Part shown: in pieces, positions 19,569 to 31,889 of the stretch
Layout: every line of letters starts with the position of its first letter
How positions within the stretch are numbered: position 1 is the first letter of the stretch
Source: Coenobita brevimanus
Taxonomy: Eukaryota > Arthropoda > Malacostraca > Decapoda > Coenobitidae
Reading direction: 5' to 3'
DNA: 64,000 bases
NCBI GenBank assembly: GCA_032717465.1
Contig: CM064732.1
Span: forward strand, 37,537,888 to 37,601,887
Made by a program: the position numbers and the translations under genes
The notes under the pieces: generated by a model
Told to the model about the DNA's origin: nothing
The model's input: only the letters and a program-made list of their open reading frames with translations
The model's database searches: none

Positions 19569-20337
19569 TTTTATGCCAGTAGTATTATGTTAGTGTCTCT
19601 TATCTGGAGCTGTGAGGAACGTTCTAGAAATCAGTGCCATGCCATAGGATTAGGTTAATGTTAATATCAGGAGGTATGAGGAACATTCCGGAGATTTCGG
19701 AATGTGTTTTGTTTACTTCCTATCTTTCCTTAGGAGTTAGTTCTTTTCATTATCGTTATTGTGTATCGTTGATTTAAGTGCATTATTGCGTGAGAATATG
19801 TGAGTTCTCTCCTACATTATGGAGTGTTCTGAGTTGTACAGGTAAGTGGAGTCGGGGACGGGAGGAGTATTTAAAGAGACCGTCTTTCCCCCGGGACAGG
19901 GCAGTTCAGCTCGGTTTAGGCGGGGTGCCAGTTCTGTTGAGCAAGGCAGGGTCTATGCGAGAACATATAGCCGTTTAGTGAGTCAGTAACGAACAATCAG
20001 TGAACAGTGAAACTCAGTGGCTACATACGGACAGTGACAAAGTCAGTGACAGCTAGTGAGTCAGACAGCGAGAGCAAATAAATGAAAAATGAAGTAGTCA
20101 GTCAGAGTCAGGAAGTGATAGTCAGTGAGACAGTGAACGGAGAGTGAGCGAGCAGTAGTATACTGTATAAGTGAAGGACAGAGTTAACTTGAGAGAGAAA
20201 AGTCTGTGTTTTGCTAGTGTTCCTCAACTGTGCTTCGAAGAAATAAAACCCAGATGTGTTCAGCTGCCTTTGATTATCTGCCTGGCCTAACTACGTGTCA
20301 TTTTCGAATTAACAACGAAACCCCTACGGTTATCACA
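19569..20337 (+). repeat. 3' LTR of Gypsy-2
   Basis: It aligns with 17148-17929 from TTATGCCAGTAG to CCTACGGTTATCACA, and is followed by CTAC. It is clearly diverged from the 5' LTR, with small indels in the AGTCAGTGA repeats. Confidence 0.88.
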
Positions 20338-20604
20338 CTACGGTACATAAAAATCTAAAATCTAATATATTCTCGAATTTTGTAAAAATTTCCACACTAT
20401 CTCTAGATTTCTTTCCGTTACACGTTCAAAAGTAGGCTACTGCTAAAATACAAATAACTCTTGAATCAGAGTTATTTGAAATAACTTCCATGGAGAGGGG
20501 GAAGAACTCTCCCCTCCAGTAGTGCTAGGCGAGAAACCATCAAAGTTTCTGGCAAAAGTGCGTATATATGACCAGTAAAAATCTGGGAACCCCTGCTCTA
20601 AAAG

Positions 20605-20948
20605 TTTTTTTTTTTCTTTTATGTGTCCGACTCTGGGTATAGGCTTCACAGCCTGCTCTCAAGGCCCAGTAGTCCTCCTACACACCATACGCCTCTACAT
20701 GTCACCACTTCGGCGCTAACACCCCCCGTCAATATTGAATACATGTAGGGCTGTCTCATACAGGACTCGTGTATTGGTATTAGCGGAGGTATTTTTATGA
20801 CATGGCGGGTCTTCTGGTAGATCAGTAAAGTCTGATTTTTAAGAAATACGAATCCTTAAACTGTTCCCTGCCCCAGCGGGGATTTGAACCTGGGTCCGGT
20901 AGGACTGCAGGCCACCTCTCTACCGAGTGCGTCACCGCCTGAACTCAT
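20605..20948 (-). mobile_element. tRNA-derived SINE
   Basis: Read on the minus strand it starts near 20945 with a tRNA-like head. A box-A-like GACGCACTCGGTAGAGAGG is followed by the box B GGTTCAAATCC. A ~250-bp body follows, ending in a poly-A tail (the T run at about 20605-20618 on the plus strand). This order is diagnostic of a SINE transcribed by RNA polymerase III. The tRNA isotype is not certain, and I could not identify a clear target duplication. Confidence 0.8.
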
Positions 20949-22440
20949 AAAGAAGCTGTCTATAGAATGTTTCATACAGGCATTTACAAAGCTTGAACAT
21001 CTATAATAACATCCCAGTGGTCATTAGAGGTGAGGGTCAAACTAGCCTGTATTCTCGTCAGTTTATTTAGTCTGTTTCTGCATCTGGCAATTTAATATTC
21101 ATTTGTATACACTTATGTAATCTATGTCGGTATTAAAAAGTCATAAATGGTATACAAGAGAGTACTAAGACAATTCCAATGAGATCGCTAAGATTTAGGT
21201 GCTAGAAAGCTTAAGTCCCGAGAACATTCGTAGGCGCTTTATTTACAAATAACATTGCTTACCATGAATAGATCCGTTTTCTTTCAATATTCTTTACAGA
21301 AAATACAGCCAAGTATAATTAGCTCTTCCTAAAATAAATTTCTTAATACTGCTCGGAGTACTCGTGCCCCCTGTGTGGTTTCCTTGCTCCAAAGAATTCG
21401 TTCAACAGTATTTACCTCGCCAGCACTCAGGCAAAGATCCCGCCAGTACCCTTGCTGCCCTTTGTCCCACCCATCTCTATCGACCCTCTGTCTCCTGTAT
21501 GGACATGTACAACTGCTGCCATTCATTATACACCTTCTAGCACCGCTGCTGACCGTCCACCAATCACTGCTCAGTTTTCCATCACTAAAACCCATAACTC
21601 AGCAGCCCCTTCCTACCCTATAGGCAATTGACGGTTTGTTCTCACAAATGGCCGGGCGGACTGCTTGTTTTGCCTTTACTGAAGCTTCTTCTCCCATTTC
21701 CTCCACCTCCCACTGCCTCCCCAGCTGAGCCAGCAGTACACAGTGTGAACTGTCTGCTCTTATCTCTGCCCTCGATTTCCTTTTCTCTCAAAATCTCTCT
21801 GGCCTCATCATCAGTAATTCCCAAAACAGCCCTCGCCCATCTTAGCAACCCTTCTCGCATTCACTCTCCTCGTCTCTCCTCTGGACTTTATCAGGTTCAC
21901 GTCCTTGATCTCAGGCTCACTTGCATTTGGATCCAAGCCCATGCATGTTGGTCTTCACACTCAACATGACAAAGTAGATCGCCTGGCCCTTCGAGCCATA
22001 TACGATAACTGGGGAGCAAAAATACCGTTGGAAAGATTTCCAGAACGCGTTTAATAAGGTCCCCTATCTAAGACTACTGGGAAAAATTAAAAGTCCACGG
22101 TCTTCCTGACATATTATTATGTTCATGAATTGGTGACTGGTTAAAGAATCGCAAGTAGCGTGTAGTGATGAATGGCGAATCGTCAGACTGGCTAGAAGTA
22201 ACAAGCGTACGAACCAGTTCGTTTCACTGTTTACAATTATCACTCCTTTAACCACCTGCCCTGGTGCAGGTTAAGGGGCCCCTTTGACCCATACACAGCA
22301 TTTTCATAATTCCATTCAAATATTGTCACTCCCTCATTCATGAACCCCTTATCACCGATGACGTATTTTTATAAGCGGCCCTGTCCGTCGCCCCATCACT
22401 AATATATTTTGGAAACGTGGTATTTCACGTCCGCAGATTT
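20949..22440. other. Region without identifiable gene; minus-strand frames of unknown nature
   Basis: Two minus-strand frames (21642-21860 and 21329-21595, 72 and 88 codons) are adjacent and could be parts of one decayed coding sequence. The first contains WARAVLGITDDEAREILREK, which looks like real helical protein; the second is Cys/Arg/Gly-rich. I cannot assign a family. The remainder (22000-22440) shows nothing. Confidence 0.35.
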
Positions 22441-22459
22441 TAGTGACAGTAGCGAAGAA

Positions 22460-23740
22460 ACACCACACCATATCACACCACACACCATATCACCCTCTCA
22501 CACCACACCACAGACCATAACACCTCACACCACACAACACCATACAACCCCCTCACACCAGACCACACCACACAGCACCATACATCCCTCTCACACTACA
22601 CCACACCATATCACCCACTCACACCACACATCACACCACACCTCACCACACAATACACAATATCATCCCCTCACCACACCTCACCACACAATACACCATA
22701 TCATCTCACATCACACATTTCACCATTTCACCCCCTCACCACCCCACATCACACAATACACGATATCATCCCCTCACCACACCACATCACACAATACACC
22801 ACATCACCATCTCACACCACACCACACTACACACCATATTACCATCTCACACCACACCACACTACACACCATATTACCATCTCACACCACACCACACAAC
22901 ACACCATATCTCCCTCTCACACCACACCATATCACCATCTCACACCATATCACCATCTCACACCATATCACCATCTCACACCACACCACACTACACTATA
23001 CACCACAACACCCTCTCACACCACACCACACCACACCATACAACCCTCACACCACACCACGCCACATCGCATGGCACACCATAGCACTCTCTCACACCAT
23101 ACCACACCACACCACACACCATATCACCCTCTCACACCACATCATCACCATGTCACTCTCTCAGCACACCACGCCACAGCACACCACACTCCATATCACC
23201 TCACGCCACACGAATAACACAATATCATCATCCCACACCACACCTTACCACACTACACCACACACCATATCACTGTCTCACACTACACCACACCACGCCA
23301 CACCATACCACACACACCATTTCACCCTCACACCACACAGCATATCACCCTCTCACACCATACCACACCACACCACACACACACACACCATATCGCCCTT
23401 TCACACCACACCACACACCATATCACCCTCTCTCACACCACACCACACAACACCACAAACACCATATCACTCTACCTCACACCACACCACTCCACGTCAC
23501 ACACACCATATCACCCTCTCACACCACACCACACACCATATCACCCTTTCACATCACACCGCATCTCACCAACTACACACCATACCACCCTCTCTCACAC
23601 CACACCACATCACACCGCACACCGTACCACTCTCACACCTCACAACACATCATATCACCCTTTCACATCACACCACATCTCACCAACTACACACCATATC
23701 ACCCTCTCACACCACAACACCACCCTACACCTCACCACAA
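22460..23740. repeat. CACACCATATCACCCTCT minisatellite, ~1.3 kb
   Basis: Imperfect units of the type ACACCATATCACCCTCTCAC are mixed with CACACCACAC runs and extend for about 1.3 kb. The array lacks stop triplets in one frame, so a 463-codon His/Thr/Pro/Ser open frame (22409-23800) spans it. That frame is composition only. Confidence 0.92.
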
Positions 23741-24277
23741 CAAACACTGCCAGTGTGGCTGGCAGTGCCACCTACTTTGGAGGCATGCCTACCTTTGTAG
23801 GGTTCATTTGTCAGTCTTGCGGACCAAGCACCCCCTACATCACTGGTGGAGGAGGCCTGCTGGCGATGTTAGTCCCTGCCCACTTGCCATCAAGGGCAGG
23901 ACTGTTGCTTCCCCACGTGTTTGCCGTGCGCGACGTCCCGTAATGCTGGGAGACGGGAGTCCTGGGGGTTGAGCAATGCTGCACGATGCGCCCTGCAGCT
24001 AGCACAACACCTCTTTGGTCCCTTATTCTGGCTAGACAGGCGGCTTGGTTGGGCCCGACCAGGTCAATCAGCTGGTCATGCATTGGCTAGAGTCAAGTGG
24101 CCACTGGGGGGCCTGGTGGATCCCATCGTCCTGGGGTCACCCTTGCCCAGGTCCCCCGTTGGTTACCCGCGTATACTCCCCTGCTACCCCTGAGGTCGCC
24201 TGTGGCGTCTGGCCTCCCCTTGCTGAGCTCCGTGGTGGGTGGGGGGGTGGGAGAATGAAGTTTTTTTGTTTATTAAT

Positions 24278-27200
24278 ATGGATAAGAGTAATGTGCCCCA
24301 ACCTGCCTCTCTCCCAGACCTAAGCACGTCTTCTCAGCCTTCACTTATAGCCACTCTGGAGCCCTTTCAGGTCCCACATGGCTCCACAGGGGATTCGGCC
24401 TCGCCTGCCTTGCCTCCCCAGTCCAGTGGCTCCCGTAACAAGGTTCGCAGGCAGGGAACAAGGAGTGTACCTGGCCCTCAGGGACCCCATGTTGGAGATT
24501 CAGATAATTTTTTTATTGTTCCTCCTCCTGCACCTTTTGTCAAGTTCATAGTTGTTCGTGGCCCTGCTGGGGTGGACCTCAGAAGGTGCGATATTTTTCA
24601 CACACATCGAGAGCTTGTCGCTGCTTGTGGTGCCGCCCCTAAAGTGGTTCCACAGGCTGATGGCAGTTTGTTGATGGTGTCTGACCCTTCTCAGAGTGCG
24701 ACCGTTCTATCTTTGTCCATGCTTTCTGGTCAGTCTGTTACATGTTCTCCCCATGCTTCGTTGAATCATTCTCGTGGCGTTGTGTATGCTAAGGAATTGC
24801 TGATTTACGATAAGGCTCGCCTGGTTGAAGAGTTGTCAGCCCAGAATGTGATAAAGGTTGAGAGGATTCAGAAGAAGATGAATGGTGACCTTGTGCCAAC
24901 TTCATCCTTGGCTGTGACTTGATTCACTGAGCCTCCCTGCTGTTCTTAACGCTGCATGGTACCGGAACAGAGTTAGGCCCTATGTCCCTATGCCTCGTAG
25001 ATGTTTCCACTGTCAGAGCTTGGGTCATATTGGTCGAACTTGTAGGTGCCTTGTCCTGGGCCTTCCAGGAGTCTGTGTGTCGTGTGGTTTAAATGTTCAT
25101 GAGGGTGTGGAATGCCCTGGTCCTGTATCTTGTGTCAACTGTGGTGGTAAGCACGCCACTTCTTCTAAATCTTGTGATCGTTACAAAATGAACATGAAAT
25201 TCTGTCTCTCAGAGCCATGGAGAGGCTGAGTTTTATCGAAGCTAAGGATTGTGTCATGTCAATGTATGTCCGCCCAGGTGTGTCCTTTGCTTCTATTCTT
25301 TCTAGGTCAAAGCCAGTTGTGTGCCGTCGTGGAGCCCCTGCTTCTCATTCTGACCATCCTCCTCATCCCTTGTCAGATACTGGACGTTCTACTTCTCCTC
25401 GTGGTCTCCTAAGGACTCCAGTACCTTTGCAGTCTGAATCTCGTGCAGCTGCTGCTCCTGTACCAGCTGATACTCCTGTACCAGCTGCTACTACTGTACC
25501 AGCTGAAACTCCTGTATTGGCTGCTGCTCCCGCACCGACTGCTGCTCCTGTACTATCTGCTTGCTCTGCTACTGGTGTTCAGTTTTCTCTACAGTGTGCC
25601 TCTACAGTTTCTAGTGTTTCAAGTTCTGGTGTAGAGGTGGAGGTTGCATCTGTCAACCTCAAATGGGTTAGGAGTGAGGAGTCTTTGGGTGACTCCCCTT
25701 CCTTCTAAGGTTCAAACTTCTGTACCACATGAGGCAGTGGTGGCGTCTAATGGCCATATTCTAAAACTGTGGGAAGGCGTTCACCTTGCCCTATCCATAT
25801 CTTCTGTTAGTCTTAACGCACAAAAGGGAGAGCGTTCCCCGGTGAACGGGAGTGGATTACCACAGCGTTGTGCTGGAATTCGTCGGAAGTCTTATAGCAC
25901 CCCTTTGCATGCCCCCTCGTTATATTATAGCAGCATTATGCAAAGAAAACTATGCAGAATTTGAAGGACCCTATGGTGTGTGTGATGGGATTTTTAATTT
26001 AATGATAAGAACATCGTGTATAGAAAAAAAAAATAAGCGTTTAATATTTGTATCATATTTAAAAGACTTCACCGCGTCTCTGGAGATGGTTAATTTATGA
26101 CGAGATGAAAACAAAGAAGAGATACTGTATCCACTTCCATTTTATTTCTCAATATTTCTAACAAGCTGTTTATCAGATATGGTGCATGATACTTTAAAAT
26201 TAGTTTGATTTGTACGTGAAATAATTCCTACAGTAAAGAATGGCCGAGTACGAGCTAAACAGACGACTGGTGGACAGCCAGTTAGTTTGAATTATGAAGT
26301 CTCGTGTTTGCTTTCGGTGAGCTTTTGCAAGTCCGTACTGTTTTGTTGTGGCTTGGCAATGTATTTTTCTGGTGTATTTTGGTGTGATTTGAACGAATTT
26401 GGCTTTTATTTTCGGTGTTCATGATTGGTTTTCTAATTACCCCCCCCCCCCCAGTGTCTTGAGGGGTGGGATTTCAGGATTCTGGGTGGGAAGAATGGCA
26501 AAAACAAGCATTTGGGGCAGAAAAATAGTCAAAATCGGTATGACCAGCCAAGGTGTATTCGTAGGGTTATTACTGACCGCATGAACTCTTTTGAAGCTAT
26601 GTCTAACACCGAAGTTTTCCTGCGGTACAGGTTCTCCAAATCCTGTATGCACTCTTAAACTGAATATTTAAGAACAAATGCCAGTCTTTAATAACAGAAG
26701 AGGTAAGAATTGCAAATACGAATAGATTATATTGTGTGTGAATCATAGAAACTGTCATATGTATTGTTTTTATTTTAAGATTTTAAATTTTATAACTAAT
26801 CAGTGTTGCCAACTCTTTGCTGCGCCTACCCACACGAAGGGGTGCGCTCTCCCTCTTTCAAGATTACCACTTACGTTAAAGGTGTGAGCTTCCACCTCGA
26901 GCAGGGTGAGGGAAGGGTAACCCCTGCTCTCAGTTTCAAGACTATGGGCGTAAGTCAGTGGGTGTTCGTGATGGTCTTTCTAGGATTCCAGTCCCTGCCT
27001 CTTGCTCAGGTGTGACGGGGTCTGGGTCTTTAGATACTCAAAGGCCTCGGTTGCTTGCTTCCTCTGATCCATCACCCAGCAGCCAACCTTTGGTTGATTC
27101 GGTTGGGAAGGGTTTGGTTGGCCCCAAGATGCCAGCTGGACCCCCACGTGGGTGCGCGGACGAGGAGAGTGAGTCCTCCAGGAAGGTCTCTGTGCCTCAG

Positions 27201-27353
27201 GCTCATTCTGGCGATGGGCAGGACGTGTCTCGGGGTAAAGGTCCTTCCACCCATGGAAACTCGAAATCCTTATTGTCTTCTTGGTTGGTGAGGAAGAGTT
27301 CCACACCTGGGAAGAAGGGCTTTCACACCCTTCCCAATGAGGTTGCTACGTAG
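24278..27353 (+). pseudogene. LINE copy A ORF1 (Gag-like, interrupted)
   Basis: It starts at ATG 24278 (MDKSNVPQPA). A Ser/Pro-rich head precedes the Gag-like region (FVKFIVVRGPAGVDLRRCDI, SLNHSRGVVYAKELLIYD). A 2-bp loss relative to copy B at about 24920 shifts the frame. Three knuckles follow (25005-25180): CFHCQSLGHIGRTC, CVSCGLNVHEGVEC and CVNCGGKHATSSKSC. Next come an Ala/Pro/Val repeat region with VPAATPVPA-like units (25440-25560) and SEESLGDSP. After the foreign segment the frame resumes at VRDGLSRIPVPAS and ends at 27353. Such proteins bind the LINE RNA; this copy cannot make it. Confidence 0.8.
25735..26945 (+). other. ~1.2-kb segment of unknown origin inside LINE ORF1
   Basis: The ORF1 reading is broken here by about 1.2 kb of non-Gag sequence that is also present at the same place in copy B (43500-44705). 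It begins CAGTGGTGGCGTC and contains a short coding-like stretch (LKLWEGV, then GERSPVNGSGLPQRCAGIRR), AT-rich sequence, a C run near 26440 and TAACTAATCAG-TGTTGCC near 26790. I found no terminal inverted repeat, LTR or polymerase motif. It could be an unrecognised non-autonomous transposon or captured host sequence. Confidence 0.6.
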
Positions 27354-27394
27354 CCTTGGTGTTTCTCAATTCGTATTATTTAACACTAATCAAT

Positions 27395-30300
27395 ATGGCT
27401 CAATCAGTACCAATCTGTCTTCAGTGGAACTGTAGAGGTGCCATGGCAAATTGGGAGAAACTGCAGTTATTACTCTCTGCTCTGAGCCCACTCTGTGTCT
27501 GTGTCCAGGAGACAATGGTGGAGGATAGACCGTTTCCTTCTATCGGGGGTATGAGGTCTTCCATGCATCTCCTCCTGGTGGTCACAGCGGTGGATGTGCC
27601 ATTTTGTGCTGATCTGATGTCCCCTTTATTTCCTTTGCATTACAGTCTCCCCTTCAAGTTCTAGTGGTACAGATGCACGTTGGGAGGTGCTATACCATCT
27701 GTTGTCTGTACTTTCTACCTTCCATCCCTGTTATGCATGCTGATCTGGAGACCATTATCTGTCAACTTTTACCCCCTTTTCTACTCCTTGGTGACCTTAA
27801 TGGTCGCCATCCTTTGTGGGGTGACTCACTTTCAAATCCCTGGGGTGATCTTCTTGCCTCTTTGGTTGGGGATTTAGATTTGGTTGTCCTAAACGATGGA
27901 AGGCTGACCCATTTTCATGTTCAGACTGGCACGTATTCTGTCATTGACCTTACCATCTCCTCTGATTGTGCCCTTGATTTTTCTTGGGAGGTATTGGATG
28001 ATCTGCATGGTAGTGACCATTATCCTGTGTTGGTCCAGACTACACACTCTGTTCCTTCAGCCTGTATGCCACGCTGGTGTCTGGGTAGGGCTGATTGGTC
28101 TCTTTGAGGAACTACCAGTACGTGTATTTGCCTACAAGGTTACTGATTTTTCAACTATCGATGATGCCGAACGTTATTTTACTAAGACTCTTTTCTCAGC
28201 AGGGGTTCATTCCATCCCATGGACTTCTGGTGTTTTTTCCCGGAGACCTGTGCCATGGTGGAATGATGACTGCTCTATAGCAAAAGGAGCTTACAAAGTG
28301 GCTGCCTGTTGGTATTTTGCCAATCGTGATGTTGTTTTTCTAAAAATCCAATTTTGCAAAGCACGAGCTCACCATAGATGGGTCATGAAGAATGCTCGCA
28401 TATTTCTACAGTTACATCCTCTACTCCAATGCCTATGGTGTGGAAAAAGGTACACAAGATTTCTGGTAGGTTTTCCCCCCTCCTCCCCACCGGTGTTGTA
28501 ACTTCATGGAAATCTTGTGTCTGCACCAGATGCAGTAGCCTCTGCTCTTGCAAATCAGTTTTGTACTGTTTCAAAAAAGGAACATTCTAAGTCATGTGCT
28601 AGCTTTCATAGGAATCAGGAAAGGCTGGGTCTTGACTTTCGCTCTTGTGGCAGAGAGCCATATAATTTAGACTTCAGCCTCCATGAACTGCATACTGCCC
28701 TCTCGGAGCATGGTGACACTGCTCCTTGTCCTGGTGACATTCCATACGCTCTGCTCCGTCATCTGCCGACTGAATCAACACAGTTTTTATTGGACCTTTT
28801 TAACAGGGTTTGGAGTGAGGGCTTTATTCCCAAGAGTTGGAAGTTGGGTATTGCCCTCCCCATTCCCAAGCCTGGTAAGGACCACTCCCATGTCTCCAAC
28901 TATCGCTCTATCACCTTAACATCGTGCATGTGCAAGCTTTTTGAAAAGATGGTCAATGTCAGGCTTGTGTGGTTCCTAGAGAAGGGTTGCTTTCTCTCTC
29001 CTTTGCAGAGTGGCTTCCGTAAATAATGGTGAACTTCGAACAATCTTATCAGGCTCGAGGCATCTATCTGTGAAGCTTTTGCCTCTAAGCAACATCTTGT
29101 GGCTGTGTTCTTTGACCTTGAGAAGGCTTATGACACTGCCTGGCGCCATGGCATCCTCCAACAACTTCATGCCTTTGGTTTACGTGGTCACCTGTCCGTG
29201 TTGCTTGGAGACTTCTTGACAGATCGTGTGTTTCAGGTCCATGTGGGTTCTACCCTCTCTGTGCCACTATGCCAGGAGGAAGGTGTCCCACAGGGGAGTG
29301 TCTTAAGTGTTTCCCTGTTTGCAGTGGCCATTAATGGTATTCTTGACACTGTGCCTTCTATGGGGTATCCTCATCCCTTTATGTGGATGATTTAGCTATA
29401 TGGTCTTCTGGCTCCCACATATCTGCTATTGAGTGGCATATGCAACTTGTCTTGGACAAGATTTCTGCCTGGGTCACTTCCAATGGTTTTCGGTTCTCCC
29501 CTTCTAAGACTGTGGCTGTACACTTTTGTAGGATGAGAGAGATACACCCGGACCCTGATCTCCAGCTTTGTGGCATGAGACTCCGATGTGTGGCAGGGAC
29601 GAAATTCTTGGGCCTGACGTTTGACCACCGTTTGACTTGGGTTTCACACTTGGAAGACCTTAAACCATCCTGTATGAAGGCTCTCAATCTATAGAGGGTT
29701 CTGTCCCATACATCGTGGGGTGCTGATTGGAGAACACTCTTGCATTTATTTCAGGTTTTTGTAACCTCCAAGCTGTCATATGGCTGCGAGGTCTACTCCT
29801 TTGCCACAGAGTCCAGATTAAGAACTCTAGATGCTGTCATGCTGGTCTTCGCCTTGCAACTGGATCTTTTCGGTCATCTCTGATTCCCAGCTTGTTGGTG
29901 GAAGCTGGTGTGCCTCCCTTAGATCTACTGCAAGGTCAGTCTGTTGCAGCACGGTGCTGGCTCCTGATTCGTCGCCTTCCAGACTCACTTGTCTGTGAGT
30001 GTGATGCAACAGTGTTTTTTTTTAATGTATTAGCAAACACTTCATGCCTCGTCCATCTGCTGTAGGGTTCGGGATATCATGGAGGGTTTGGTTTGTCAGC
30101 ATGGCAGTACCTTGTCAGTCCTATTCGGATCAAGAGGTTGCTCCATGGATCTTGCCCAAGGTAACTGTTCTGCAGGTCTTTTGCAGGCTCAAAGTTCTGT
30201 CACTCCTCAGTCTCCTTTTACAGTTATTTTTAGAACATTCTTCCTAGTCATGGTGGTTTTGTGCCTGTGTACAATATACCGATAGCTCTAAATCCGCCTC

Positions 30301-31055
30301 TGGTGTTGGTTTGGAGTGGTGTTTCCCAATTTTAGCCGTGGAGGTAGTCTTCCTTTGACTGCCTTAGTTTTTACCGCAGAGTTGTCAGCTACTGTATCAT
30401 TTTAGCCCTGAAGTTGGTGTTTGTTAATCCATGGACAAATATTTTTTACTTTTTAGCAACTCTCAAGGGGCCCTTTTGGCCCTGGACTCTTTTAACTCTT
30501 CCCATCCTATAGTGTTAGCTATTTTGGAGTGGCTGTTCCTCATTCATCGTCGGGGAAGAGAGTATATTTCTGCTGGGTTCCCTGCATGTTGGTGTGGTGG
30601 GCAATGAGAGGCAGGCAAGGCTTTGCAGTAAAAACCCATGTATTCTCAACAGGCCCCTAACCGACTGATCCACTATCCTGCTTCTGATGTTACCCTACTT
30701 TGCTGTGATCACACAGAATTCAGCGTAGTTGGCACAGACACTCGGATGGTGCTACTCATAACACAACTAAACAAATTCATCGACAATGGTTGTGCCAAGG
30801 GTTCTCCCTCGCATTGGGTGCCAAACTTACACATGGGTCTTTGCATGCGTGAAGGTGAGACTCAACCAAAGCTGTGATGATTGCCTGTTTGGTTCCCCTT
30901 ACTGTCCGTCACTTGCTGGTCGAGTGTGTCCCACGTTTGGAACGCGTCAGGAGATCCCTCCAGGGCATAGAGGGGCGGTGGTGCCTTTGTCTCTCCTCGA
31001 TGCAGAGCCTCTAGTGATTACTGATGTTTTTTACTGTTTTCTTCAGGAGGCGTAG
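27395..31055 (+). pseudogene. LINE copy A ORF2: endonuclease, RT, RNase H (broken)
   Basis: ATG 27395 opens MAQSVPICLQWNCRG, the start of an AP-like endonuclease. VQETMVEDRPF, LLGDLNGRHPLWGD, TGTYSVIDLTISSD and GSDHYPV follow in shifted frames. RT motifs are PIPKPGKDHSHVSNYRSITL, LQSGFRK, FDLEKAYDTAWRHGI, GVPQGSVLS and YVDDLAI (about 29380). Then come KFLGLTFDHRLTW and a decayed RNase H (YTDSSKSASGVG near 30275) and tail (HVGVVGNERQ). At 29020-29030 the codons after GFRK are TAA and TGA, shared with copy B. The enzyme would nick DNA and prime reverse transcription; there are at least ten lesions. Confidence 0.85.
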
Positions 31056-31070
31056 GCCTCCTTCCACTTT

Positions 31071-31885
31071 TATAAGTAATTTGCATATGATTAAAGTTAT
31101 GTACTCTTTGAATGTCTTTCAGTGTTATGTTTCTAATAACAGATTATGCCTTTTATTTTGGAAACAAAATTGCACTTTTCTATTGCTGCGTCTTTTAGCT
31201 TGTTGTCTACGGCACGGCATATATACCCTGGCAGTTGCTCTGCCAGATTTTAATACAATCAATCAAGTCAATTATAATAAGTCTTTCTCCTTCAAACTCA
31301 GATATTCCTTTTCTGATTTATCCGTACATCTTTAAAGTAATTGTTTCATCTGTACACCCCAGAGGGTCAAACCATTTACATGGTGGTACAGACGAATCCT
31401 TGAGGACTCTGCAGATCTTTACGAATTGAGTATTTTCGATCCAACCACTTCTAATACATTCTGAGACTCTCATCTAACTGTTCTCACTCTTAAAATTTTT
31501 CATTTTCCTGAAACCCTGTCTCACACTCATTTGTGTCCACCAACTTCGTAAGTTTTCTTCCTCGCAACTAAGCCTTTGTTTGGAAATCTCCCAGATTTCC
31601 TTCCTTTTAGCTACTCTAATTTCCATTTCATTTGACATTTTCCTTTCTAGCCAAAAAGGTTACTTTTAAACTCTAAAGTTCCAGTAACTCTCCTCCTTTC
31701 AAATGTAAAAAATCATAGTAAACAAACATTTCTCTTACCGTAAACTTAGGGAAATTATCAGTATTTACAGTACTATTCATGCACGACACTTCACAGACAT
31801 CAGTATTAATAGTTGTGTTTGAATAGGAGACCATTTGAAAGTAGCATCCCTACCGCACACACACAAGACGCTTCTGAAATATCTA
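31071..31885. other. LINE 3' flank / unassigned AT-rich sequence
   Basis: The LINE 3' UTR probably ends between 31070 and 31280 (near AATACAATCAATCAAG), but no clean tail or duplication is visible. Nothing else is seen. Confidence 0.45.
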
Positions 31886-31889
31886 CTTC

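Larger units (their letters stand above)
17148..20337 (+). mobile_element. Ty3/Gypsy LTR retrotransposon (Gypsy-2), RT/IN-deleted
   Basis: Two LTRs of about 775 bp (17148-17929 and 19569-20337) enclose only about 1.6 kb. The outer duplication is CTAC (17144-17147 and 20338-20341). The 5' LTR begins TGTTATGCC and ends GTTGTAACA; the 3' LTR tips have each mutated slightly. The interior retains a coiled-coil Gag start, a protease remnant and the PR-RT linker. The RT, RNase H and integrase domains are absent. It is a different family from Gypsy-1. Confidence 0.9.
23741..31070 (+). mobile_element. I/LOA-like LINE with RNase H, copy A (arm 1 of an inverted pair)
   Basis: The order is a G/C-rich 5' UTR, ORF1 with a Gag-like domain and three CCHC knuckles, an interrupting 1.2-kb segment, then ORF2 with endonuclease, RT (YVDD) and RNase H. 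The ending is near 31055 (TTCTTCAGGAGGCG). The same sequence occurs inverted at 46400-40046. The 5' boundary is uncertain: homology to the other copy can be followed only to about 24030, where that copy meets the N gap. Both ORFs are broken by frameshifts and stops. Confidence 0.85.

Noticed and set aside
20865..20945. Functional tRNA gene on the minus strand
   Set aside because: The tRNA-like head is joined to a ~250-bp body and a poly-A tail, the layout of a SINE.
22409..23800. 463-codon open frame (longest in the window), His/Thr/Pro/Ser-rich
   Set aside because: It spans the CACACC minisatellite exactly. The repeat lacks stop triplets, so the frame is compositional. It has no domain, and its codon pattern is that of the DNA repeat.
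25735..26945. Calling the ORF1 insertion a hAT because it starts CAGTG
   Set aside because: No matching CACTG end or 8-bp duplication is visible at the other side, so the class is left open.
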